A stretch of 64,000 bases of DNA from NCBI GenBank assembly GCA_018398805.1, contig JAGFBZ010000340.1:1-64000 (forward strand), in the 5' to 3' direction. The notes under the pieces are model-generated. The model ran no database searches, was not told where the DNA came from, and was given only the letters and a program-made list of their open reading frames with translations. The translations under genes and the position numbers were made by a program. Below are positions 1 through 10,810 of this stretch, one piece after another; within the stretch, counting starts at the first letter, position 1; each line of letters opens with the position of its first letter. Origin of the DNA: Hirundichthys speculiger (taxonomy: Eukaryota > Chordata > Actinopteri > Beloniformes > Exocoetidae).

Positions 1-18
1 TTAAACATAGATATCTTA

Positions 19-209
19 CAGTAGATCTGCAGCTCCTCCAGTTTAAATGTAGTTATCTAACAGTAGATCTGCAGGTTCCCCAGTTTAAACATAGATATCT
101 AACAGTAGACCTGCAGGTCCTCCAGTTTAAACGTAGATATCTAACAGTAGACCTGCAGGTCCTCCAGTTTAAACGTTGATATATAACAGTAGATCTGCAG
201 GTCCTCCAG
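19..209. repeat. 42-bp minisatellite, about 4.5 copies
   Basis: A unit beginning CAGTAGATCTGCAGGTCC recurs at 19, 61, 103, 145 and 187, so the period is 42 bp. Copies differ by single substitutions (GATCTG or GACCTG). It is open on the minus strand only because of the repeat; I see no gene here. Confidence 0.9.
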
Positions 210-241
210 ACAGCAGTGAGCTGCGTTCTCAGTGTCTCCAT

Positions 242-614
242 AGATGAAAGCATCAGTGAGTCCTGTTCCAACCTTTTAGAAACGTGTTGCTGCCATTAAA
301 GTCAAAATTTCTTAATAATTTCATGAAATGTTTCAGTTTAACATCTGATATGTTTTTGGAATAAAATAAGGATTAATGAGACCTAAAACTGTACATTTTT
401 TTATTTATATTTTACACAGCGTCCTGACCTTTGGAAGTAGGGTTGTACTTTTTTACTATTTTACTTGAATTTCTGCTGTAAAGCTGAACATTTTAACTTG
501 GAGGTCCTCAGTGATCCACTCAGTTTTTTGGCCCCTGGTGGTCAGTAGAGGAACTGCAGCTCCTGGTGGTCAGTAGAGGAACTGCGTCCCGACCCGCTAC
601 AGTCATTACGGATG
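242..614. other. Intergenic, AT-rich, no gene seen
   Basis: No coding potential is recognisable. Positions 530-590 hold two partial units of a motif (TGGTGGTCAGTAGAGGAACTG) that forms long arrays later in the window at 23.0 and 29.1 kb, so this is a dispersed minisatellite seed. Confidence 0.5.
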
Positions 615-622
615 CTTTAGCT
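615..622. repeat. Left 8-bp target-site duplication (CTTTAGCT) of outer hAT element
   Basis: CTTTAGCT here is repeated exactly at 17712-17719, immediately outside inverted termini. Eight-bp duplications are the hAT hallmark. Confidence 0.9.
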
Positions 623-763
623 TAGGGGTCTTCAACCGGGGGTCCGTGACCCCAAGGGGGGGCCGCGGAGGTACTGCAGGGGCCCCTCCAACTTAAAAAG
701 AAATAGGCTAATGGAAATTTTAACCAAAATAATTTGAGAGTTAAAAAAAAAATAAAATAAAAA

Positions 764-813
<50 letters not shown>

Positions 814-832
814 ATATATATAATAATCTACT
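764..832. repeat. (TA)n microsatellite
   Basis: An A/T run followed by about 25 TA units inside the 5' untranslated part of the outer hAT element. It is a replication-slippage product and has no coding role. Confidence 0.9.
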
Positions 833-1002
833 TTTGACAAAAACTATTTAGTCTACAACTCTACATAAATGATTTCCATGACGTGAGTCATGTGACTAAC
901 GTCAACTTTAGAGCGGAAAAAGGAGCTAGCTAGCTCTTTAAGAAAAGAAAATTCGTTGCAAAATTGACTTGGCTATTTCATATTTTACGCTAGTTAGACC
1001 TG

Positions 1003-2805
1003 ATGGCTAAATTTGTGACAATAACGAAGCCTAAAGCTCGAGATTGTAACGTTACAGCTCGGCCTAACATTACTCCTTCCACGTCTGACGAGTCCACAGA
1101 TGCTGGGGGTGCAGCTGCCTCCCTAGCACCTGCTCCAGGGCCGGGAGCAGAGGATAACGCTAATGTTAAACGCAAAAGGGATAAGACTCGTAAATATTCA
1201 GAAATATACCTGAAGTTTGGATTCACTTTTAAAGAAACTGAAGGCGTGGAATTGCCGGTGTGTGTTGTTTGTGCAGCGACGCTCTCAAACGAGAGCATGA
1301 AGCCATCAAAGCTGCAACGACATTTGGAGAAGAATCATGGCCACTTGCAAGATAAATCACTGGACTACTTTCAAAACCGTCTGCAATCTTTCCAAGGCCA
1401 ACAGACAATGATGAGAAAGTCAGCGAAAGTTGGTGAGCTTGCTTTGAAAGCCTCATATCAAGTTGCTCTTCGCGTTGCTTAGTGTAAAAAACCATACACA
1501 ATCGCTGAGCAACTGATATTGCCTGCAGCCACTGATATGTGCAAGACCATGCTTGGGAATGATGAATGTGCAAATAAGTTAAAGACTGTCCCCTTGTCAG
1601 ACACAACAATTGCTCGGCGAATTGCAGATATGGCATCGGATGTGAGGGTGCAGTTAATTGAAAAACTGCAAACAGCGGAGGGATTTGCGCTCCAGTTGGA
1701 TGAGACAGTGGACATGTCCAAAGATGCACAGCTCTTGGCGTTTGTGCGCTTTGTTGACAAAAAGGAAATGTGCGAGAAGTTTTTGTTTTGGAAGACGCTG
1801 CCTGAGCGCACTACAAGTGTGGAGGATTTTCAAAGTAATTGATGACTTTTTTCGCGAGAACGAAATAAACTGGGCAAAATGTGTTGCGGTGTGTACAGAC
1901 GGCGCGCGTGCCATGACTGGTCAGAAAAGTGGTCTAATGATGCTGGTCAAAAAAGTCGCCCCCAAAGTTATATGGACTCATTGCATGCTACACAGAGAAT
2001 CCCTCGCGGCCAAAGAAATGAATGCTGACTTTGTCGACGTTATGGACACTGTTGTAAAAGCGGTCAATTGTATTAAGAAGAGTGCCTTACAAACTCGGCT
2101 CTTTGCATCTCTGTGCGCCGCTACAGGAGAGGAACACAACACGCTCCTTTACCATTCTGAAGTCAGGTGGCTTTCCCGTGGATCAGTGCTGGCACGCGTC
2201 TTTGAATTGCGCACAGCTATCCACGACTTTCTAGTGAGCCAAATGCGCACGGAGCTGGCTGCGCCTTTCGGTGATAATGTGTGGGTGACTAAACTAGCCT
2301 ATCTAGTTGACATTTTCTCAGAGTTGAACCGACTGAACAGTTCTATGCAGGGACGCAACGCACGCCATCCAACTCTATGACAAAATGGAAGGCTTTCTGA
2401 AGAAAACAAAAAGATGGAGAGGGGAGGGGGGCATAAGGGGAGACAACATCTCCATGTTTCCATCAGTGGAAGAGCTGGCAGATGCCGCGGTGCTATCGGC
2501 TGACGTGAAATGCACAATTATTGATCACTTGGAAGCCCTGGAAAGCCAATTTGAAAGGTACTTTTCTGAGGCTGAGTCCTGGAGAAAGGACAAGATGTGG
2601 ATACAGTTTCCATTCACAGAGAATGCATGTGACGGCTCAAACCTGACAGCCGTCGAGGAAGATCAGCTGATTGACTTATCTACAGACAGTGTACACAAGA
2701 ATGTGTATCAGTCCAAGCCCCTCCCCCAGTTCTAGATCCATTGCCAACCATACTGCCCCCAGCTATCAGCAAAGGCCATGCTGAGCCTCTTGCCCTTCGC
2801 AACTA
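1003..2805 (+). pseudogene. hAT transposase, ZBED5/SCAND3-like, 5' part (broken)
   Basis: The frame starts at ATG 1003 and encodes a BED-type zinc finger (CVVC near residues 87-90, then RHLEKNH near 107-113), followed by the RNase-H-like hAT catalytic region, with motifs such as LQLDETVDMS, VCTDGARAMTG and HSEVRWLSRG typical of the ZBED5/SCAND3 branch. Damage: TAG near 1480 where relatives have Gln, a +1 shift near 1833, a +1 shift near 2357, and TAG at 2733 where the family has Trp (QFW). After the last stop the frame stays open to SLLPFAT at 2800, where the inner transposon begins. The C-terminal dimerisation part resumes at 17371. Family assignment is from remembered motifs. Confidence 0.9.
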
Positions 2806-2865
2806 CACAGGAAAAATGAGAGAGTATTTTTTTCAGAGTTACCATTATTTTCCTCTAAAAGAGTA

Positions 2866-2871
2866 CTTTTT
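2866..2871. repeat. Left 6-bp target-site duplication (CTTTTT) of IS3EU-like element
   Basis: CTTTTT at 2866-2871 is repeated at 10078-10083, directly outside inverted termini beginning TACGGAGCCCC. The low-complexity sequence makes the exact edge slightly ambiguous. Confidence 0.75.
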
Positions 2872-2904
2872 TACGGAGCCCCTCTGGTGACATTTGATAA
2901 AAAA

Positions 2905-3115
2905 ATAATAATGCGTGGCCACGGGATAATAATGCGCGGCCACGAGATAATAATGCGCGGCCACGGGATAATAATGCGCGGCCACAAGATAATAATGCGC
3001 GGCCACGGGATAATAACGCGTGGCCACGGGATCGTTAATTCGTGGCCACCAGATAATAATGCGTGGCCACGCAATAATTATCTCGTGCCCACGAGATAGT
3101 TAATACGTGGCCACA
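2905..3115. repeat. Left subterminal array of about 21-bp units with palindrome CGTGGCCACG
   Basis: Units of the form GATAATAATGCGCGGCCACGG repeat about ten times. The core CGTGGCCACG, or its variant CGCGGCCACG, is palindromic or nearly so. An inverted counterpart lies at 9885-10045. Such paired subterminal arrays usually serve as transposase binding sites (inference). Confidence 0.85.
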
Positions 3116-4279
3116 AGATAATTCAACTTTGGTAGCAGGATGATGGTTGTCTACTACGGAGCTGTCAGTGATGCTGTGTATTATTTGTGAATAAAGGTAA
3201 TTATAGTCTACTTTTGTATTCAAGAGTATAAACCTTTGTTATAATTGTCATGGCGAGTGAAATGTCAGTTAGTAAGACAACAATATTTTTGTGTTTTCTT
3301 ACGTTTTTATGGTCAAGAAGTCACTGTATTGCATAGTCTTGTTTCACTCAAATACTCCCTTAATGTATGAGTCCATCATAACAATGGTTACTATTTACGA
3401 GTGTGTTAGTTGAATGCGTATATGGCCTCAGGGAACTATTTGTAATGTATATTTGTGTATTATGAGTAATGAATTTTTTTACATGGCGACAGTGAAGATG
3501 CTTGCCAAATTAACGTGTGTAATGCTAAACATACGTCGTCCTTGGAATAGTAACGTTAGTATTTTGTGGCCGTGGAAAAACTGCTAGATAGCGTTGCGGT
3601 GTGTAAATTATTGTATATTTATGTTAACTGGAATGGTTGCATTAATTATTGAGTGAACACTATTATAAATGGTGAGCTACAGCCTATGGTTGCAGTATGT
3701 TATCAGTATAGAAGTAAGCCAAGTTAGTGTGTTTTTGAAATGCTGAAGGCTATTGTTCTCCAATAGAAGTCATTTTTACTTTATTGCTGGCATCCAAAGT
3801 TATTTACTTAATGAGGGTGCTACAAAATAAGCACGATAAATTACCAGTTTAGCTGTACATTTTCAACCTTAATATTTCAGTTTAGTCTTGATGTACATTG
3901 TGCAGCCTAATGTTTAAGTTTGTATACAGTGGTAATTGTATACATTGTGACTGTACAGTATGTGATAACCTTGTTTATTCAATCAACATGACCTGAAGGA
4001 AGTTTGTCTAGTCTTCTTTCCCTTAAATACTCTCTTGTAAGGGTGTTTAAACAGACACATAATGTAAAGGAAGAATGAAATGACAGACCCAAACAGTGAC
4101 ACAGCAGAGTCAGCAAGAACTAGTCAGTCGCCTACCAGTGAAATTGATTTTGGTGGGACTATTTTGTGATTCTGTCATTTTGTTTATGACAAATTTGAAA
4201 TGAAAAAGATTTTTTATTATTACAGAATAATGTTTCTGTCATATCATCTGTAAATTGTTAAATTGTAATGTTTCTAAAG
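3116..4279 (+). other. 5' untranslated/intronic part of HECT gene, first exon unresolved
   Basis: AT-rich sequence between the terminal array and the first recognisable exon. A short open frame starting ATG 4080 (peptide beginning MTDPNSDTAES) could be a first coding exon, because Ser/Thr-rich N-termini are common. However, I find no donor with the phase needed to join the exon at 4280. A second ATG with a possible donor lies near 3250. Confidence 0.35.
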
Positions 4280-7034
4280 GCTACATATGAAATGGAAAGA
4301 GAGGAAGACGCTTTCCTGCAGTTTCTGCGGGACCGTGGAATTCAAGAAGAAAGCATACAGAAACTGAAAAATGACAAAGTGAGCTATTCTTCCCTCAAAT
4401 GTTGAAACTATACAATTAAGAATGTCCTGCAATGGTTAATTGTTATACCTTAGACATAAACATAGCCTACATGATTAAATATAGTGTTTTATTTAGCTTC
4501 ACATGGCCACACCCACAATCAACCAGAAGGTGAAGAGATCCTATTTTAACCCAAAATAGCCTAGTTTTGAGTTTATATAAATATTACTTGGATTTTCTGT
4601 ATGTTTTGCTGAACATTTTCTTGTTAATGGTAATTGTTCAATACCTTATCAACAATGTTCATAGGAAGTAGAAACTCTAACACAGTAACAAGTTTCAGTC
4701 TATATAGCCAGTTAATAGTTTGAACAGTCATGTAGGTTATTTGTATTTGTAAATTGCAATTATAGGTTAACAATGTCATAAACATTTCACATTCAATAAA
4801 CAAATCTGTGACTCAGCAAACCTATAAATATTGGCATTGAGTCTGTGGATTAATGAACCCCAGTAAACTTTGTTGCACTATCATGTCTCAGTTCAGTGAG
4901 GAAAATTTTGACAGAACAACACAGAACAACCTTCACATGTTATTCTGTGATTGTTAAATTTGCTAAACAATTTGGCTCCCAAGTTGTCTTTAATAGAAAA
5001 CAAAAATGTCGGTGTCTCTTTTGCAGATTGATTCTTCAGTAGTTCCACTGATGTCCGAACAGGATCTGTCAAAGTACATCCCACTTTATGGAGACAGATT
5101 GGCAGCTGTTGCCTTCTGTCGCAACACTCATCGTTCAGATCCAGGAACATCCAGTAGAGGTCAGCTGCTTGAAAGAATAAGGGCAAAACTCTGTCTTCCA
5201 GATAGCAAGGCTGTTAAAAGAGCGGGGTCTTCAGAGAAATTAAAAGGAAATAAAAATGCAAAAAGACAGGCAAGGAGGCTAGAAATTGGATGGATGAACT
5301 TCAGCAAAAAGGAAAATGACTTCAAACAGGTACGAGCTGTGAAAGGACGTGGAACCAGGCATGTCAGTGTTGACAGATGTACTACAGTTAGAGAGGTCCA
5401 AGAAATGGCAGAATCACTTTTTTTCCCAAATGGGGCCTTCAAGTCACTGAAGCTAGAAGATCATGTTTGTTACATTTGTGACTTTTCACAAAACAAGGTT
5501 GACCAAGACTGCACAGTGGAGGACCTGTATGAGAAAAACAAAGTAAAAATTCTGAGATTGTACCTCTGCACCAAATACACCAAGAGGCATACTCTAGACA
5601 AGGACAACTCAACTGATACTCCGTCAGCAACCTCAGAGGTAGCAGGAAATGTTGGTCAGGATTTCAGCCAAGTTCAGGCATCAGAACCAGAGGTCATAAC
5701 TATTGACTTATCTTTACTACAGCGATCGGATGTCATAGTATTGGATGAAGAAATATCAAATATGCAGATGCTTGATAACCATATCAGAGATGAAGCAGAG
5801 GAACAAGGAAGAGGATTGTATGTTGAAGAAATAAGACCAGACCAAGGGACCCCAGAAATGACAACAGAGTCTAACAGCATTGAACAAGAAGACCAAGGTG
5901 CATATTTAACGGATGTTATTCCTGAGGCCCAAGCTGGAGAGATGCTGCTTAATGATTCCAGTGATAGAGAAGTGATAGTTGGAGCATCACCTGGTGATCC
6001 TTTTGATTTGGATGACACTTTGCCTTGGGAGGGATCAAAACCAAAGGTCATCATTGTTGTGCGAAGGGGTAACTGTCTTGCTGACCTCTTGGCAGCCTTT
6101 ATTAACCCAGATATCATAAAAAAAGATGTGCACATCAAAAGAAAACTTCCCAATGGGAAACTTGAAGAGGGGAAAGGCTCTGGTGTTTTACGTGACTGCC
6201 TCTCAGAATTCTGGGGAGAATTCTACAGCAAATGCACATTGGGTGCTGAAGTGAAGACGCCTTACCTTAGGCATGAATATCAAGTCCAGGAATGGCAGGC
6301 AATTGCAAGGATTCTTGTGATGGGTTGGACAACTGTAAGGTATTTTCCATTGCTTCTCCCTCTTCCATTTTTGGAAGAAGCTCTTTATGGTACAAGTTAC
6401 AGCAGTGTGACAGATAGCTTTCTGCAGTATGTCTCAAAAGACGAGAGGAAAATTCTTGAGCTTGCACTGGAATCATTTGACTCTGTTGACAAAGATGACC
6501 TGATGGATGTGCTGGATGCACATGACTGCCACTACCTTGCCTCTCAAGACACAATGGCTGGATTAATCTCACAGTTAGGACACAAAACCCTAATCCAGAC
6601 TCCAATGTTTGTTATTGAATGCTGGAAGCCCATCTTGAAAACTTTGGCAGATACTTTGTATCCACAGAGGCTTGTTGAGATAATGGAGGAACGTGTACCA
6701 ACACCAAAACGTGTGAAAGAACTTCTGAAATTCCCAGAACAGATGACTGCACTTCAGAACACGGTGGCAAGACATTTGAAAAGGTACATAGGGGAATCAG
6801 ACAACACTACTCTGAAATCAATCATTCCTGCGCTTCTGCACAGGGGCAGATATGCTGTTTGGACACCCCATCACTGTTCAGTTCATAGAGACGTCTGCAT
6901 TCCAGTGTCGACCTCAGGCACATACATGTGGGTGCTATTTGATGTTACCAATCATCTACCAAACCTACCCGGATCTTCGTAATGACTTTGATCTTGTGCT
7001 AAGAAGCTCCATTTGGGTTATGGACATAATCTAA
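4280..7034 (+). pseudogene. SAM-UBL-HECT ubiquitin-ligase-like protein, G2E3-like fish family (frameshifted)
   Basis: Exon 4280-4378 (33 codons, donor GTGAGC) joins exon 5027 (acceptor TTTGCAG) in phase 0. The join forms a SAM-like helical domain ending SKYIPLYGDRLAAVAFC. Next come a basic stretch and a ubiquitin-like segment (about EIGWMNF to LYLCTKY), an acidic Ser/Thr-rich linker, and a HECT domain from about RRGNCLADLLAAF. The catalytic-cysteine signature QAHTCGCYLMLP is present near 6925-6960, but in another frame: a single extra base near 6827 (between KSII and LRFCTGADM) puts it out of frame. Without a correction the protein ends at 6982 with no active Cys. Stop in the corrected frame is at 7034; a poly(A) signal AATAAA lies at 7429. 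HECT enzymes pass ubiquitin through this Cys. Fish carry many such G2E3-like genes (recollection); here one is clearly cargo of a DNA transposon. Confidence 0.85.
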
Positions 7035-8192
7035 ATTCATGAAGCAAACTAAGGGAGACTTAATTATGCAAACAAAATTATTATTTGGATGTTACCTGTT
7101 ATTCAGTATCAAAAATGGTGTTGCATTGTGTTAATTGTGATCTGCCATTTTGGAGGAAATCACAGAATAGACAACTGCCCTTAAAATGTTTGAAGTTTTC
7201 AATATGGAAAATGCTGACGTATGTTTGTTAATTAATGTTTAACCACATTATTGTTTTAAGCACCAAGTTCACTTTGATCCTGAGTCCAAAAACTAATGTG
7301 GAAGACAGTTCAGGTCAGTTCTGACCTGCTAAATTACATGTTTTTTCTTACCAGTTTTAACATTTTCAACTGAAGTTCATTTTTTCCTGGTCCAGAACAG
7401 AATATGTCTTTGTCCAGATATCTGTTGAAATAAAAGCCCACTGAAAAGTGTCTTTTTCCATTATTACTTTATTATACCATTGATTGCACACTAACACTAT
7501 ATTTGCTGGTATACTTTAAACAGAGTTTAGGTCACATCTGTATAGGCTGCCCAAATCTCAGCAAACACAAACCTATGAGTGCAACAAGAGTTGGAAAAGA
7601 TAAAATATACTTCATTTTGCACTTATTCAATATCTGTGACAGACATTTAAGTTGAGATTCAGTACCACTGGTAAAGAAATTACCTTTAAAATACAAAGTT
7701 AAAGATGGTGTCCCTACTTTTTCTGTAGAAATTAAGTTTTTTTTAATGTGCAATCCAAAAGCCTTGATACAAAATTAAATACAAATGTGTTTGCTATTGT
7801 TTGTGCTGCTGTACACAAAATACACATAAACTCAGCATATGCCAAGATTGGCATTGTATCATTGATTAATAAACATCGCCTTTACATTAATAAAAAGAGC
7901 AACAGAATGCAAAACCTTTGAATCAACTAAAGTAAAAACAGGTTATAAGCAGGAAAATGTATGCTCATTCATGTCATTTCAAGACTTTTAAACAAGGTGA
8001 ACTATGTCCACTGTTGATCCACTCACAGCCAACCTAGCCTACTTTGTGTCATTGTTATGCAAAGCATTACAAAAAAAAATAGAATTGGACCACAGACACA
8101 TTATTATTAAAAACAGTATTTAAAGTCTTAAAATGTGTCTGGAGGATATCTTTAATTGTTTTAATTGTCCCTTATGCAGTTTGCTAGGCTGC
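7035..8192. other. 3' untranslated region between convergent transposon genes
   Basis: AT-rich, no coding potential recognised. It contains a plus-strand AATAAA at 7429-7434 for the HECT gene, and the 3' end of the minus-strand integrase gene must also lie here. Confidence 0.6.
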
Positions 8193-9822
8193 TCAGTTAA
8201 AGATGAGGGAGCGAAGAGCCTCCCGAATTGTCAAGTAAAACTCTTGAGCTTCAGAGATGTTCCTGGGAAAAGTAAGGCCCGACTCTGACATGACCATGTT
8301 GCACAGGTCAAATATATCTTGGTCGCACGGGACAGCTGACAGGAATATGCATGCCTCTTTGCAGACATTAAGGTCATTGTGTGGAACAATGAAGTCCTCA
8401 GAACCCCAGAGCTGTGGTACAGTGTACATCACGTCAGGAATCCCACTGGGTACATTGGGATTCCTTGTTGGTCGGATGCGGTGGCTGTTCCAGACCGCCT
8501 TGATCTCATCTAGCTCCTCCTAAAAAGAGAATATGTAGCTATGGTTAAAAGAAAGGTTTAAAGACAAACCACACCAAGATGACACAAAAAAGCCACCTCC
8601 TGCTGATGTTAAAAGATAATGTGCATAAATTCATTTGCATGGTTAAATCAATTGTCTTTTTTTTTTAATGAAAAAACTGACCCCTCTTAATGTCTAACAG
8701 CCACTGCCATAACCAGTTCGCTGTGGTATAAACAAACCGTGGGCATAATTGACCTATTTAATCTCTTAAATATGAATTAAATTGACATTATTTTGTCCAA
8801 GCTTTCAATTTGGTAACCTATATAAAGGCTTCTTTCAGATTATACAAAAAATTGGCCTACATAACTTTATCAGTTAGACTTGGACTGCCAAATTGCCACA
8901 TCTTTTAACAAACATAAACATTAACATTATAAATCCACCAGTTCAAGGGATGGAAGATCAGTCCACAAAAAGCCACAGACTTTCAACCTCACCTGAATAA
9001 TGTTCCGAAAGCACAGCTGTACAAGTGATTTGTCCAGGTGGTCTCCAACACACAGGCCCTCATCTTTCATTTCGCCAAGAAGATGTATCCAGTATTCCAT
9101 TCGTTCTTTGCGCAACAAACCCCACCAACTTTCAATCCTCTGATTTGTGGTACTTGCTCCTGCGATGTAGCTTTGTTGACCAGATCTACTGTCAACATCA
9201 CTGCGGCGGAGGTAGGTCTGGATGGATGTCTCGGACAACCGCATTCTCCGTTCCTCGATCTGTCCGGACGATCCGGGGACAGCCACCAAACTCCTCCACG
9301 GCTTCAATAAAGTAGCCCCCTATCACACGTGGGTCGCTGCTTGTGTATGCAGCTTTCAACCAAATTAATTTTCGCGAAAAGCCATCTATACAACCATTGA
9401 TGCAGATTCCATATGGTTTTAACTTATCGTAAGAATCTATATGCCAAATATAGTTAGGTCCTTGAGCAAAATACTGCCTACGGTTTAGTCTCCTGGAACG
9501 GCGGATGGCTGAGGCGTCAGGGTCCAGAGCTGCAAGAATTAAACGGACATCTTCCTTTTTTGCACGAATGCCATTTTTCAAGCACTTGCTGTACATCCAC
9601 CTGTAGCCATGCAGCCTCCCAGGTCCTTCTAGCTGGAATGATGAAATCTATGACTACCCCAAGATCAGCATATTGCTTGCGTTTAAGCCCATGCATTTTG
9701 AGCAGCCGAATTAAGTGTCTCTTGCTAAGCAATACTCCATGCCTAACCGCAAGTGCCTTAAGAATGTCATTGTAATTCATTCCTAGATTAAAATAAAAGG
9801 AAATTAAGTCAAAATTGTCCAT
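8193..9822 (-). pseudogene. IS3EU-like DDE integrase/transposase (two frameshifts)
   Basis: Two minus-strand coding exons. Exon A runs from ATG 9822 to about 8990, with donor CAG|GTGAGG. Exon B is 8521-8193, with its acceptor TTTTTAG just upstream. The N-terminus is a helix-turn-helix-like segment (MDNFDLISFYFNLGMN, RHLIRLLKMHGL). The integrase core has Asp in IWHIDSYD, Asp in VRTDRGTEN (58 residues between) and Glu in NQRIESWWG (about 40 residues further), the classic D,D,E pattern. The C-terminal exon begins EELDEIKAVWNSHRIRPTRN. Breaks: one extra base near 9646 (before QLEGPGRLHGYRW) and an apparent CATC duplication near 9225 (after VVRDI). It would catalyse strand transfer of the element if intact. 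Confidence 0.85.
8522..8989 (-). other. Intron of the integrase gene
   Basis: On the minus strand it is bounded by a donor GTGAGG next to FRNIIQ and an acceptor CTCTTTTTAG next to EELDEIK. AT-rich, with no other feature seen. Confidence 0.7.
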
Positions 9823-9884
9823 TTGTGTTGGCTAAAGTACGACTCAAGCAAGCAACAATCAATCTCTGCGTGGAAATGGCTACT

Positions 9885-10045
9885 ATAATTATCTCGTGGG
9901 CACGCGTTATTATCTCGTGGGCACGAGATAATAACGCGTGCCCACGTATTAATTATCTCGTGGGCACGCGTTATTATCTCGTGGCCACGTATTAATTATC
10001 TCGTGGCCACGCGTTATTATCTCGTGGCCGCGCATTATTATTTTT
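9885..10045. repeat. Right subterminal array of the IS3EU-like element
   Basis: Inverted counterpart of the left array, with units such as TTATTATCTCGTGGCCACG. Several units carry CGTGGGCACG in place of the perfect palindrome CGTGGCCACG, so the two arrays have evolved partly independently. Confidence 0.85.
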
Positions 10046-10199
10046 TTTTTATCAAATGTCACCAGAGGGGCTCCGTACTTTTTATTAATTTTGGAGTGAA
10101 ATTATTTCCAGTGGCCACTAGAGTGGGAGGAAAAAAATAGAGAAAATCCTACTGGAGTAATATCAAGGACACGCCCACTAATGTTTCTTAAGTTTCGTT

Positions 10200-10263
10200 T
10201 CTGCCGCCATCTTTTATCCCCGCAGTGGAAGGTCGAGGTGAAGTGGTGGAGGCGGTAAACCAG
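10200..10263 (+). other. Probable non-coding first exon of the SAMD3-like gene
   Basis: A GC-rich stretch (GCCGCCATCTTTTATCC, then GGAAGGTCGAGG) ends in CCAG|GTAAGT, a near-ideal splice donor, before any ATG of the downstream gene. Upstream 10084-10200 would be its promoter. The transcription start is not determined. Confidence 0.5.
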
Positions 10264-10499
10264 GTAAGTCAACAAAGTAGCTTAATAAAATGGGTTTTAT
10301 TTCAGATAAAATGTCAGTAGAATTTGGTTGGCTTGCTTGAAAGGTAATGCTTATGAGTAACATTGCAGCTGGCGAGTTTGTGGGAGCCTCACACACTGCA
10401 TAATTGCCAATGTCGATGCTAACGATAGCTTCAATACAATTTATATGTTGGATGTGAATTTAAACAGAGCCTCAATCACGTTAGCTTAATTTACCACAT

Positions 10500-10810
10500 G
10501 TGTTTTTACTGAGCTTACTGTTTAATGCCCTCGGTTAGCAAGTTCGTTTAAATTTATTTTTTTTATGGGCCAGTCTTGTATGTGTGCAGTGTTTTCTCTA
10601 CTGTTTGGTTAGCAAGCACGTGTGTTTTACTCTGAATTTAGGTATGTACACCGACCTTATAATTGTTCGGTTATTGTTGGCTCTTTTCACCTGCTGTTTG
10701 GTTAGCAAGCAGGCGTATTTTACTGAGTTAAGTCATAACTTTAACCTAAAGTTACGGTTTTACCTGCTCTTCGGTTAGCAAGTGTTTTCTTGTGTGTGTG
10801 TGTGTGTGTA
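10500..10810. repeat. Degenerate intronic repeats (GGTTAGCAAG) and (GT)n
   Basis: The segment GTTAGCAAG, preceded by CTGTTTG or CTCTTCG, occurs four times (about 10535, 10605, 10700, 10772) at irregular spacing inside the first intron. A (GT)9 tract follows at about 10790. No coding role seen. Confidence 0.6.

Larger units (their letters stand above)
2872..10077. mobile_element. IS3EU-like transposon with HECT E3-ligase-like cargo and DDE integrase
   Basis: The element is 7.2 kb. Its terminal inverted repeat starts TACGGAGCCCCTCTGGTG at both ends, matches for at least 27 bp, and continues into arrays of GTGGCCACG-containing units. It holds two convergent genes: a HECT-domain gene (plus strand, 4280-7034) and an integrase/transposase with an rve-like DDE core (minus strand, 9822-8193). 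TAY termini and a 6-bp duplication are what I recall for the eukaryotic IS3EU superfamily; this is memory, not a search. It sits 66 bp inside the left end of the TA-flanked element. Both genes are frameshifted. Confidence 0.85.
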
